Assembly: GCA_002419465.1 (NCBI GenBank)
Contig: DIGE01000008.1
Location: 1-64,000, forward strand
Reading direction: 5' to 3'
DNA: 64,000 bases
Source of the DNA: Geobacter sp. UBA5730
Lineage (GTDB): Bacteria > Desulfobacterota > Desulfuromonadia > Geobacterales > Pseudopelobacteraceae
The position numbers and the translations under genes are program-made. Below, piece after piece: positions 7,128 to 14,874 of the stretch. The notes under the pieces were generated by a model that saw nothing but the letters and a program-made list of their open reading frames with translations, searched no databases and was not told the origin of the DNA. How positions within the stretch are numbered: the first letter of the stretch is position 1; every line of letters starts with the position of its first letter.

Positions 7128-9125
7128 ATGTCCCGCGTCGGTGTCTTTGTCTGCCACTGTGGTGAGAACATCGCCCGGACTGTGGATGTGGAACGGGTGG
7201 CCCGGGCAGCCGAACAGCTGCCAGGGGTGGCCTTTGCCACCGACTACAAATACATGTGTTCCGACCCCGGGCAGGGGCTCTTGAAGCGGGCCATTGCCGA
7301 GCAGCGCCTGTCCCACGTGGTGGTGGCAGCCTGCTCACCCCGCATGCATGAGCGCACCTTCCGCAAGGCAGTGGAACAGGCCGGACTGAATCCGTTCCTG
7401 TGCGAGATGGCCAATATTCGTGAGCATTGCTCCTGGGTGCATGAGGATCGCGAAGAGGCCACCACCAAGGCGATCGAGATTGTCGGCATGCTGGTGGAGC
7501 GGGTCAAGAAGAACCGGGTGCTGCCTACCATCACCGTGCCGGTTACCAAAAAAGCGCTGGTGATCGGCGGCGGCATTGCCGGGATACAAGCTGCCTTGGA
7601 CATTGCCGATGCCGGCCATCAGGTGGTGCTGGTGGAGCGTGAGCCGTCAATCGGTGGACATATGGCTCAACTTTCCGAAACCTTTCCCACCCTGGACTGT
7701 TCCCAGTGCATCATGACCCCCAAGATGGTGGATGTGGCCAACCACCCCAACATCACCCTGCATACCTACAGCGAGATTGAGCAGGTGGACGGCTATATCG
7801 GCAACTTCCAGGTCACCATTCGCAAGAAGGCCCGTTCGGTGGACGAACAGAAATGCACCGGTTGCGGGGTCTGCCTGACCAAGTGTCCCCAGAACAAGAT
7901 ACCCAACAGCTTTGATTGCAATCTGGGGACCCGCAGCGCCATCTACGTGCCGTTCCCCCAGGCGGTCCCCAATATCCCGGTGATTGACCGGGAACACTGT
8001 ACCAGGTTTAAAACCGGCAAGTGCGGGGTCTGCCAGAAGGTGTGCGGGCCCGGCGCCGTGGATTTCGAGCAGCAGGACCGCTTGCTGGTGGAACCGGTGG
8101 GGGCCATTGTGGTGGCCACAGGTTTCAACCTCTACAGTATCGATGAAAAGCCAAAAGGCTCTGAAATCAAGGGCTATGGCGAGTTCGGACACGGCAGGAT
8201 TCCCGATGTGATCGATGGGATGACCTTTGAGCGGCTGGCCTCGGCCTCGGGGCCCACCGGTGGCAAGATCCTGCGTCCCTCCGATGGCAAGGAGCCGCGT
8301 CAGGTGGTCTTTATCCAGTGTGTCGGCTCACGGGCCCGCGAGAAGGGCATATCCTACTGCTCCAAGGTGTGCTGCATGTACACCGCCAAACATACCATGC
8401 TGTTCAAGCACAAGGTGCACGATGGTCAGGCCTATGTCTTTTTTATGGATGCCCGCACCCCCGGCAAGAGCTACGACGAGTTCTGGCGTCGTTCCATTGA
8501 GGAGGAAGAGGCGGTCTATATCCGTGGCATGGTCTCCCGGCTCTATCAGAAGGGAGACAAGGTGGTGGTGATGGGCAGCGACATCGCCGTGGGGGTCCAG
8601 GTGGAGATCGAGGCGGACCTGGTGGTATTGGCCACGGCGATCATGCCTCGCCAGGGGGCCGACAGTCTGGCCCAGAAGCTTGGTATTTCCTACGACAAGT
8701 ACCACTTTTATTCTGAGGCCCACGCCAAGCTGAAGCCGGTGGAGTGCGCCACCGCCGGTATCTATCTGGCCGGCGCCTGCCAGGGGCCGAAGGATATTCC
8801 CGACACCGTCTCCCAGGCTTCAGCCGCCGCGGCCAAGGTGATGACGCTGTTCGCCAAGGAACAGCTGGAGCGGGAACCTGTGGTGGCGCGGGTCTCTGAG
8901 AAAAACTGCGTGGGCTGCTTCTCCTGTCGGAAGGTCTGTCCCTATGGTGCGGTGGAGGAAAAAGAGATTTGGGACAGAAACGGCAAGCTGATTAAGACCG
9001 TGGCCTACGTCAACCCCGGTGTCTGCGCCGGTTGCGGTACCTGCCAGGCCACTTGCCCCTCCAAGTCGGTGGAACTGGATGGTTATACTGACGAACAAAT
9101 AGTCGCCATGATCGAGGCACTATGA
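7128..9125 (+). CDS. hdrA: HdrA-like flavin electron-bifurcating subunit
   Basis: 665 residues. It has an N-terminal RVGVFVCHCGENI segment, an FAD-binding Rossmann motif (VIGGGIAGIQAALDIA, about residues 148-163), a CSQCIMTPKM segment, an internal ferredoxin-like site CTGCGVCLTKCP, and two C-terminal [4Fe-4S] motifs, CVGCFSCRKVCP and CAGCGTCQATCP. This is the usual HdrA architecture. In bifurcating Hdr complexes the FAD here splits an electron pair between ferredoxin and the HdrBC heterodisulfide branch. The ATG directly follows the stop of the receiver gene. A 119-bp palindromic element separates it from flxD. Confidence 0.93.
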   Translation: MSRVGVFVCHCGENIARTVDVERVARAAEQLPGVAFATDYKYMCSDPGQGLLKRAIAEQRLSHVVVAACSPRMHERTFRKAVEQAGLNPFLCEMANIREHCSWVHEDREEATTKAIEIVGMLVERVKKNRVLPTITVPVTKKALVIGGGIAGIQAALDIADAGHQVVLVEREPSIGGHMAQLSETFPTLDCSQCIMTPKMVDVANHPNITLHTYSEIEQVDGYIGNFQVTIRKKARSVDEQKCTGCGVCLTKCPQNKIPNSFDCNLGTRSAIYVPFPQAVPNIPVIDREHCTRFKTGKCGVCQKVCGPGAVDFEQQDRLLVEPVGAIVVATGFNLYSIDEKPKGSEIKGYGEFGHGRIPDVIDGMTFERLASASGPTGGKILRPSDGKEPRQVVFIQCVGSRAREKGISYCSKVCCMYTAKHTMLFKHKVHDGQAYVFFMDARTPGKSYDEFWRRSIEEEEAVYIRGMVSRLYQKGDKVVVMGSDIAVGVQVEIEADLVVLATAIMPRQGADSLAQKLGISYDKYHFYSEAHAKLKPVECATAGIYLAGACQGPKDIPDTVSQASAAAAKVMTLFAKEQLEREPVVARVSEKNCVGCFSCRKVCPYGAVEEKEIWDRNGKLIKTVAYVNPGVCAGCGTCQATCPSKSVELDGYTDEQIVAMIEAL

Positions 9126-9242
9126 ACGAACGATTTTCCGCCAGCTCGGCGTCAGGCTGCGCTCTTCCTTGTGCGGCGTACTGCATTATACGCCTCCGCG
9201 TCAGAGCTTGCCTTTCTTGATCTGACGAAAACTTGCTCGTTC
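9124..9242. repeat. MITE-like imperfect palindrome between hdrA and flxD
   Basis: The outer arms 9124-9144 and 9222-9242 are ungapped 21-mers matching at 16 of 21 positions; most mismatches are transitions that would still allow G-U pairing in RNA. An inner hairpin GGCGTA / TACGCC (9175-9180, 9189-9194) sits near the centre. The unit begins 2 bases before the hdrA stop and ends 16 bases before the flxD start. No coding frame spans it. It resembles a non-autonomous miniature inverted-repeat element or a large intercistronic RNA hairpin; other genomic copies are needed to decide. Confidence 0.6.
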
Positions 9243-9258
9243 CAGGAGAGATATAACG

Positions 9259-9759
9259 GTGCATCACGCGAAACCGAAACACGAATTCGAACCAAAGATC
9301 ATCGCCTTTGTCTGCACCTGGTGCACCTACGCCGGAGCCGATCTGGCCGGCACCAGCCGGATGCAGTATCCGGCCAATGTGCGATTGGTCAAGTTTCCCT
9401 GCACCGGGCGGATCGATCCGGTATTTATTTTGAAGGCGTTTCAGCAGGGTGCCGACGGGGTGCTGGTTTCCGGCTGCCATCCCGGCGACTGCCACTACAT
9501 GGCCGGTAATTTCCACGCCCGCCGGCGTTTCGCCGCTTTTCGCAAACTACTGGAGTTTATCGGGGTTGACCTGCAGCGGTTGCAGTTTTCCTGGGTCTCG
9601 GCCGCCGAAGCCGGCAAGTGGGTTGAGGTGGTGACGGAGCTGACCGAACGGGTGCGGGCCATGGGGCCGATGCGTGAGTTCAAGGATCTGGCGCTGGAGG
9701 AACAGTGGTCGGGCAGCTTAACTACACCGGAATTGCAGGAAGCCTACGAGGCGATCTGA
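9259..9759 (+). CDS. flxD: FlxD / MvhD-like [2Fe-2S] electron-transfer protein
   Basis: 166 residues of the MvhD family, which carries electrons from a hydrogenase or flavoprotein module to HdrA. Conserved cysteines lie in VCTWCTYAGADLAGTSR near residue 14, FPCTGRID and SGCHPGDCHY. The GTG start at 9259 is preceded by AGGAGAG at good spacing; the ribosome site lies just outside the palindromic element. The following gene starts 2 bases after the stop. By position and family it corresponds to FlxD of the FlxABCD-HdrABC complexes described in sulfate reducers and other anaerobes. Confidence 0.85.
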   Translation: MHHAKPKHEFEPKIIAFVCTWCTYAGADLAGTSRMQYPANVRLVKFPCTGRIDPVFILKAFQQGADGVLVSGCHPGDCHYMAGNFHARRRFAAFRKLLEFIGVDLQRLQFSWVSAAEAGKWVEVVTELTERVRAMGPMREFKDLALEEQWSGSLTTPELQEAYEAI

Positions 9760-9761
9760 AT

Positions 9762-10676
9762 ATGACGACTGAAATAATATACAGCGCCGTGGGTGAGGCG
9801 ATTCGCACCGAGGCGGAACGTGTTCTGGCGGACGGTACCGTGGCGGCGGTGGTGGGCTACACCATGGCGCGGCGGAAAGGTTCTGCCCAGCCGGTGGTAC
9901 TAACCAAGCCGGAGGAAGCGAACCAGCTGATTTTCTCGGCGGCCTGCGTCAACAATCTTGCCGTGTACCTGACCAAGGCCAAGAAAGAGCTGCCCCGCGA
10001 GGGGAGGATCGGCATTGTGGTGAAGAGCTGCGACCTGAAGGCGCTGGTGGGGCTTCTGGGTGAATCCCAGCTGAAGCGGGACAGCCTGTACATCATTGGC
10101 GTGCCCTGTGTCGGGGTGTTGGGTTCCACCCTGCAGCCGTCCGTGGAGCTTAATGCTGAGACCGTTGCAGACAAGTGTCGCGAGTGTGATGACCGGATGC
10201 CGCAGGGGGCTGATTTTGTGCCGACAGTTGCGTTGCCCGCATCGCCTGCTCTGGAAAAAAAGTACGCTGTCGAGATCGCCCGTCTGGAAGCCATGACTCC
10301 GGCCGAGCGCTGGAGCTACTGGCAGGAGCAGTTCAGCAAGTGCATCAAATGCTATGCCTGTCGGCAGGTCTGCCCGTTCTGCTTCTGTGAACAGTGCCTC
10401 TGCGACCGCAACAAACCACAGATGGTAGAAGGTACTCCCCGGCCGGCCGGCAATCTGGCCTGGCACCTGGTGCGGGCCATGCACCTGGCCGGACGCTGCG
10501 CCGGCTGTGCTGAGTGTGAGCGGGTCTGCCCCATGGATATCCCTTTAAATCTGCTTAATCGCAAGATGTCACGGGAGCTGAAGGAGCTGTTCCACAGCGA
10601 GGCCGGCTTCGAGGTGCGTGAAAAGGGGCCTTTGGCTGAATACAACGAACAGGACGACCAAAGCTTCATTAAATAA
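9762..10676 (+). CDS. flxC: FlxC-like iron-sulfur protein (FrhB/FdhB-like)
   Basis: 304 residues. The N-terminal half resembles the coenzyme F420 hydrogenase beta family, with VVKSCDLKALVGLL and IGVPCVGVLG segments. A cysteine-dense [4Fe-4S] region follows: CIKCYACRQVCPFCFCEQC near residue 197, then CAGCAECERVCPMDIP near residue 247. Together with its neighbours this fits FlxC of the Flx-Hdr system, which relays electrons between the NAD(P)H-oxidising FlxA and the FlxD/HdrA module. The start is ATG 9762; the next gene starts 7 bases after the stop. The assignment of C against B rests on F420-hydrogenase-beta resemblance here and sulfite-reductase-A resemblance in the next gene. Confidence 0.75.
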   Translation: MTTEIIYSAVGEAIRTEAERVLADGTVAAVVGYTMARRKGSAQPVVLTKPEEANQLIFSAACVNNLAVYLTKAKKELPREGRIGIVVKSCDLKALVGLLGESQLKRDSLYIIGVPCVGVLGSTLQPSVELNAETVADKCRECDDRMPQGADFVPTVALPASPALEKKYAVEIARLEAMTPAERWSYWQEQFSKCIKCYACRQVCPFCFCEQCLCDRNKPQMVEGTPRPAGNLAWHLVRAMHLAGRCAGCAECERVCPMDIPLNLLNRKMSRELKELFHSEAGFEVREKGPLAEYNEQDDQSFIK

Positions 10677-10683
10677 GGTTCCC

Positions 10684-11697
10684 ATGCGCAAACAACTCTC
10701 TTCAGAACATCTTACCGCCTTGTTACAAGCTCTGATCGCCGCCGGTACTCGAGTGGTTGGTCCCAGGCGTGTTGCCGGGATACTTTTGTATGAACCGCTC
10801 ATCACACCGGACGAACTGGTGCTGGATGAACTGCCCCGTCGCTCGGTCAAGGAGGCCTTCTTTCCGGTCTGCGAGGACCTGTTGGCCTATGAAAAGCAGG
10901 GGCAGCAGCTTACACTGCAGGATGTTGACCCGGCCTCGTTTCCTCAGACCGTACTGGTTGGTGTGCGACCCTGCGATGCCGCCGCCATACCGGTGTTGGA
11001 TGCGGTGTTCTCCTGGGATTATAAGGATCAATTCTTTCTGGAGCGACGGGCCCGAACCACCATCATCAGCCTGGCCTGCACCAGCGCTGATGATGCATGC
11101 TTCTGTACTGCCGTGGGATTGGCGCCTGACGAACCCAGGGGGGCCGATCTGATGCTGACCCCTCTTGAGGATGGCGGCTATCTGGCCGAGAGTCACAGCG
11201 AGAAGGGCGAAGCCCTGCTAGAGGCCCACGCGGGCTTGTTTAGTGAACCGGGGGCAGTTCAGCCCCTCCCACTGGCCCAACCGCAGACGTTGTCCTTTGA
11301 TCTGAAAAAGATCAAGGCCTGGCTGGATGAGCACTTCGAGGACGAGTCCTGGGATGGCATTGCCACCCGCTGCGTGGGCTGCGGTTCGTGCGCCTTTGTC
11401 TGCCCGGCCTGTCACTGCTTTGATATTGTGGACGAGGGAAGCGAAAAATCGGGCAAGCGCCGTAAATTTTGGGACGCCTGCGGGTTCTGGAAGTTCACTC
11501 ACCATGCTTCGGGGCACAACCCGCGGGATTTTCAGCCCAAGCGGTACCGAAACCGGATTATGCACAAGTTCAAGTACTACGATGACAAGTTCGGTCAAAC
11601 CCTCTGCACCGGCTGTGGACGCTGTGTGCGGCTCTGTCCGGTGGGGATTGATATCGCCGGGGTGCTGGAAGAGATCGAAAAAAAGGCGAACGAGTAA
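10684..11697 (+). CDS. flxB: FlxB-like 4Fe-4S dicluster protein (AsrA-like)
   Basis: 337 residues resembling the A subunit of anaerobic sulfite reductase and the beta subunit of sulfhydrogenase. The segment VGVRPCDAAAIPVLD near residue 100 is typical of these. Two C-terminal [4Fe-4S] motifs follow: CVGCGSCAFVCPACHC near residue 231 and CTGCGRCVRLCPVGID near residue 308. In sulfhydrogenases and AsrABC such a subunit accepts electrons from an adjacent FAD/NAD(P)-binding partner, which here is the next gene, three bases downstream. ATG 10684 is chosen over an upstream in-frame ATG at 10618 that lies inside flxC. Confidence 0.78.
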   Translation: MRKQLSSEHLTALLQALIAAGTRVVGPRRVAGILLYEPLITPDELVLDELPRRSVKEAFFPVCEDLLAYEKQGQQLTLQDVDPASFPQTVLVGVRPCDAAAIPVLDAVFSWDYKDQFFLERRARTTIISLACTSADDACFCTAVGLAPDEPRGADLMLTPLEDGGYLAESHSEKGEALLEAHAGLFSEPGAVQPLPLAQPQTLSFDLKKIKAWLDEHFEDESWDGIATRCVGCGSCAFVCPACHCFDIVDEGSEKSGKRRKFWDACGFWKFTHHASGHNPRDFQPKRYRNRIMHKFKYYDDKFGQTLCTGCGRCVRLCPVGIDIAGVLEEIEKKANE

Positions 11698-11700
11698 TCT

Positions 11701-12546
11701 ATGTGCGATTCGAACCAGAACATCTATCTGCCCTATCTGGCCACCGTTGACGAGGTGATCGACGAGACACCGGACGTGCGTACCCTGCGGTTGATCTTTC
11801 AGGACGAGCAGCTGCGTGACACCTTCAGTTTTCGGGCTGGTCAGTTCGCCGAGTACTCGGCCTTTGGCGCAGGTGAGTCCACCTTCTGTATCGCCTCGTC
11901 ACCGACCCGTACCGGCTCCATCGAGTGTTGTTTCCGCGGGGTGGGACGGGTCACCGAGGCGCTGCGCCGCCTGGAACCGGGCGACACCGTGGGGGTGCGG
12001 GGCCCCTATGGCAACTCCTTCCCGATTGAGCAGTTTTTCGGTAAAAATTTGGTCTTCGTGGCAGGCGGCATCGCCCTGCCTCCCCTGCGGACTCTGATCT
12101 GGAACTGCCTTGACTGGCGGGAAAAGTTCGGCGACATCACCATCGTTTACGGCGCACGGACTGAGGCGGATCTGGTCTACAAGCGGGAATTGTCGGAGTG
12201 GCAGCAGCGCGGTGATGTGCGGTTGGTCAAGACGGTGGACCCCGGTGGTGATGGCCCCGAATGGAATGGTAAGGTGGGCTTTGTGCCGACGGTTCTGGAG
12301 GAGGCGGCGCCGAGTGCAGAAAATACCATTGCCCTGGTTTGCGGGCCGCCGGTGATGATCAAGTTTACCCTGCCGGTACTGGAAAAGCTGGGCTTCGGTG
12401 ATGAGGCAATCTATACCACCCTGGAAAATCGCATGAAGTGCGGTCTGGGCAAGTGCGGCCGCTGCAATGTGGGTAATGTCTATGTCTGCAAAGATGGGCC
12501 GGTGTTCACCGCAAAACAGGTTAAAGCAATGCCCCTTGAGTATTAA
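11701..12546 (+). CDS. flxA: FlxA-like FAD/NAD(P)H oxidoreductase
   Basis: 281 residues of the ferredoxin-NADP reductase / AsrB / PyrK type. The FAD domain has AGQFAEYSAFG and an ESTFCIASSP segment, the nucleotide domain has VFVAGGIALPPLRTLI and LVCGPPVMIKF, and a C-terminal CGLGKCGRCNVG...CKDGPVF set binds a [2Fe-2S] cluster. It should oxidise or reduce NAD(P)H at the entry point of the Flx-Hdr complex. It ends the operon; I see no strong terminator before the convergent gene that ends at 12550. Confidence 0.85.
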   Translation: MCDSNQNIYLPYLATVDEVIDETPDVRTLRLIFQDEQLRDTFSFRAGQFAEYSAFGAGESTFCIASSPTRTGSIECCFRGVGRVTEALRRLEPGDTVGVRGPYGNSFPIEQFFGKNLVFVAGGIALPPLRTLIWNCLDWREKFGDITIVYGARTEADLVYKRELSEWQQRGDVRLVKTVDPGGDGPEWNGKVGFVPTVLEEAAPSAENTIALVCGPPVMIKFTLPVLEKLGFGDEAIYTTLENRMKCGLGKCGRCNVGNVYVCKDGPVFTAKQVKAMPLEY

Positions 12547-12549
12547 GTA

Positions 12550-13047
12550 TTATTTCCCCAGCAATGCCTCAATCTTTACCAGGTCGAACCCCTCAATGAT
12601 TCTGCCAAACAGCATGAAGGTCGGTGTTGCATCAATGCCGGCCTTCTTTGCGATCTCCTGCTGTTGCTCCTGTAGTTTAACTCCCCTGGGTGTCACCGGT
12701 AGCTTGCGTACGTCACTGCCGTCCAGTTTTCCTGACATTACTTCATGGTAGGCCTTGGCACGGTTGGCCTGGGAGAGGATATACCTGGCTTTCAGTTTTG
12801 CTTCCGGGTGTTTTGCCAGCGGTATAAAAAAAACATATTTTGTCACATCTGTGCGGTTGGCAAAGTAACTGGCTGCCTTACGGCAGAAAGGGCAGTCGGG
12901 ATCAGTAAATTCGATCACCGTTTTGGGGCCGTTGCCGATCACCAGGGCCTTGGAGAGATCCAGATCTGCGGCGGCGGCAGAAACCGGCAGCAGGGTAACC
13001 AACGAAAACAGCAGGCTGACAAGTAGTGGTACAGGACGGATTGGCAT
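12550..13047 (-). CDS. DsbC/DsbG-like periplasmic thioredoxin-fold protein
   Basis: 165 residues with an N-terminal signal peptide (hydrophobic about residues 6-22, AAAA cleavage region) and a thioredoxin-like active site FTDPDCPFCRK. A cis-Pro loop is likely at DATPTF. The FTDPDCPFC context is that of the DsbC/DsbG catalytic domain, but the N-terminal dimerisation domain is absent. It probably handles disulfides of periplasmic proteins, possibly including apocytochromes. It converges on flxA and is separated by three bases. Confidence 0.8.
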   Translation of the reverse strand: MPIRPVPLLVSLLFSLVTLLPVSAAAADLDLSKALVIGNGPKTVIEFTDPDCPFCRKAASYFANRTDVTKYVFFIPLAKHPEAKLKARYILSQANRAKAYHEVMSGKLDGSDVRKLPVTPRGVKLQEQQQEIAKKAGIDATPTFMLFGRIIEGFDLVKIEALLGK

Positions 13048-13078
13048 GGGGCCTGACTCCTGGTTCGGATACTAGTGG

Positions 13079-14161
13079 TTATTTTTCAGGGGCCGGCAGG
13101 GTGATAATGAACTCGCTGCCGTGCCCTTGGCGGCTGGCTGCACTGATGCTGCCGCCGTGAGCCTCAACGGTCATCTTGCAGAAGGCCAGCCCCAAGCCGC
13201 TACCGCCACCACCGCGGCTACCGTGGTTACGGGCCTGGACAAAACGGTCAAATATCTGAGGCAGATCAGCTGCCGGTATCCCTTCGCCGGTATCTCTCAC
13301 ACTCAGTATGATGGCAAGCTCAGAGTCGGCGGAGATCCCCTGCGAGCAGGTGACGGTGATCTCACCGCCCTCAGCGGTGAAGCGGGCTGAATTGTTAAGC
13401 AGGTTCGCCAGGACCCGGGAAAATTTGTCGCGATCCAGAACGACTTGCGGCAGCCCATCATCGATCAGGGTGGTCAGACGCAGATTGGCAGCCAGGGCTG
13501 CGCCACGGTAGCTAGTGGTGACCTGGCGCACCAGATCGGCCAGATTGACGGGAACAGGGCGAAGGTGCATCTTGCCGGCCTCAAAGCGGTGGATGTCCAA
13601 CAGGTTGTCAATCATGGCCACCACCTCGATACAACTGTCGATGGCGGACATCAGGTATTCGGCCTGTTCGGTGTTGACCGGACCCAGGCGTCCTTCCCGG
13701 ACCAGATCCACCGACCCGATCACGGCGGTGATCGGATTTTTCAGGTCGTGGGACAGCATGGAGACAAAGTCCTGTTTTTCACGGTCCAGCAATTTGAGAG
13801 CCATGCCGCGTTCCATCCGTTTGATCAGCTCATCGCCGGTGAACGGCGCCATCATGCAGTCTACCGCCCCTTCTTTGAGGCAGGTGAGGTACCGCCCCTC
13901 TTCGTTGGCATCGAGAAGGGCGATTACGGCAGGGTCGCTGCCCAGTTCCCGCAGCTTACCCAAAGGAGGCAGGCATTCGGCGTGGGCCGGCGACCCCAGC
14001 AGAATCAGGTCGAAGCGCTTGCCGGGAATCAGCCCGCAGGCCTCTGCGCAGTCAGTTGCCTGGTGTAGTTCGAAGGAGCCGGCGGCGGTGAGCAGCTGTG
14101 CAGCCAGTTGCGGGGCCTGGGCGCCGTTTTCAACCAGCAGGATCTGTTTGCGGATGGTCAT
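13079..14161 (-). CDS. Histidine kinase with degenerate N-terminal receiver
   Basis: 360 residues starting at the ATG that overlaps the ispD stop. Residues 1-120 look like a receiver fold (QILLVENG, FDLILLGS, MAPFTGDEL), but the phospho-acceptor position holds Gly (LILLGS) and the switch Lys is not evident, so this domain is probably not phosphorylated. The kinase core is complete: H-box FVSMLSHDLKNPITAV, N-box LANLLNNSARFT, G1 DTGEGIP and G2 GSGLGLAFCK. There is no membrane segment, so it is cytoplasmic. No partner regulator is adjacent; the orphan receivers at 6714 and 62317 are candidates only by proximity. Confidence 0.85.
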   Translation of the reverse strand: MTIRKQILLVENGAQAPQLAAQLLTAAGSFELHQATDCAEACGLIPGKRFDLILLGSPAHAECLPPLGKLRELGSDPAVIALLDANEEGRYLTCLKEGAVDCMMAPFTGDELIKRMERGMALKLLDREKQDFVSMLSHDLKNPITAVIGSVDLVREGRLGPVNTEQAEYLMSAIDSCIEVVAMIDNLLDIHRFEAGKMHLRPVPVNLADLVRQVTTSYRGAALAANLRLTTLIDDGLPQVVLDRDKFSRVLANLLNNSARFTAEGGEITVTCSQGISADSELAIILSVRDTGEGIPAADLPQIFDRFVQARNHGSRGGGGSGLGLAFCKMTVEAHGGSISAASRQGHGSEFIITLPAPEK

Positions 14162-14874
14162 AGGTCGCCTCCGGCGGCTTCTTTCAGGAATGCCTCTGCC
14201 AACACCAGATCTTCGGGTGTGGTGATCTTGATGTTGCGGTAGCTGCCGGTGACGATCCGGATGGTGCCGTTGGCGCGTTCCAGCAACGAGCAATCGTCAG
14301 TTCCGAGAAAACCTTCTGCCGCGGCCTGCTGATGAGCCTGCAGAATCTGGGCAAAACGAAAGGTCTGCGGTGTTTGGGCCTGCCAGAGGCTGGCGCGCTC
14401 GGGAGTGGCGGTCACCATGCCGTTTTGCACTACCTTGATAGTGTCCTTGGTCGGTACTGCCACCAGTGCCCCGTCCCCGGCGGCAGCGAAGTTGATGGAC
14501 TCCTGCAGCAGCGAGGCGCTGATAAAGGGGCGCACCCCGTCGTGGATCACCACAATGTCGTTGTCCGCAGCATGGCCCTGCAGGGCCTGCAGGCCGTTCA
14601 TGACCGAGTGTTGCCGCTCGGCGCCACCAGGCACGATGGCCAGCACCTTTGACAGGCCATACCGCTCCACCACCTCGGCGCGGCAAAAAGGAATCTCATC
14701 CACCGGGGTGACCAGGATGATGCCGGCGATGGCGGGACTCTCCTGAAAAACCGCCAGGGTATGGGCCAGGATCGGTTTGCCCGCCAGCAGCAGGTACTGT
14801 TTGTTGATGGAGGCTCCCATCCGTTTGCCCATGCCGGCGGCCGGGATGATGGCAAAGGCCCGCAGTGTGTTCAT
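14158..14874 (-). CDS. ispD: 2-C-methyl-D-erythritol 4-phosphate cytidylyltransferase
   Basis: 238 residues. IspD joins CTP to MEP in the non-mevalonate isoprenoid pathway. The CTP-binding signature IIPAAGMGKRMG at residues 9-20, a following NKQY, and the conserved IHDGVRPF near residue 109 and LWQAQTPQTF near 160 are all present. Length matches the family. The stop overlaps the kinase start by four bases and its own start overlaps the selA stop, so selA-ispD-kinase read as one coupled unit. IspF is not adjacent, unlike in many genomes. Confidence 0.94.
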   Translation of the reverse strand: MNTLRAFAIIPAAGMGKRMGASINKQYLLLAGKPILAHTLAVFQESPAIAGIILVTPVDEIPFCRAEVVERYGLSKVLAIVPGGAERQHSVMNGLQALQGHAADNDIVVIHDGVRPFISASLLQESINFAAAGDGALVAVPTKDTIKVVQNGMVTATPERASLWQAQTPQTFRFAQILQAHQQAAAEGFLGTDDCSLLERANGTIRIVTGSYRNIKITTPEDLVLAEAFLKEAAGGDL

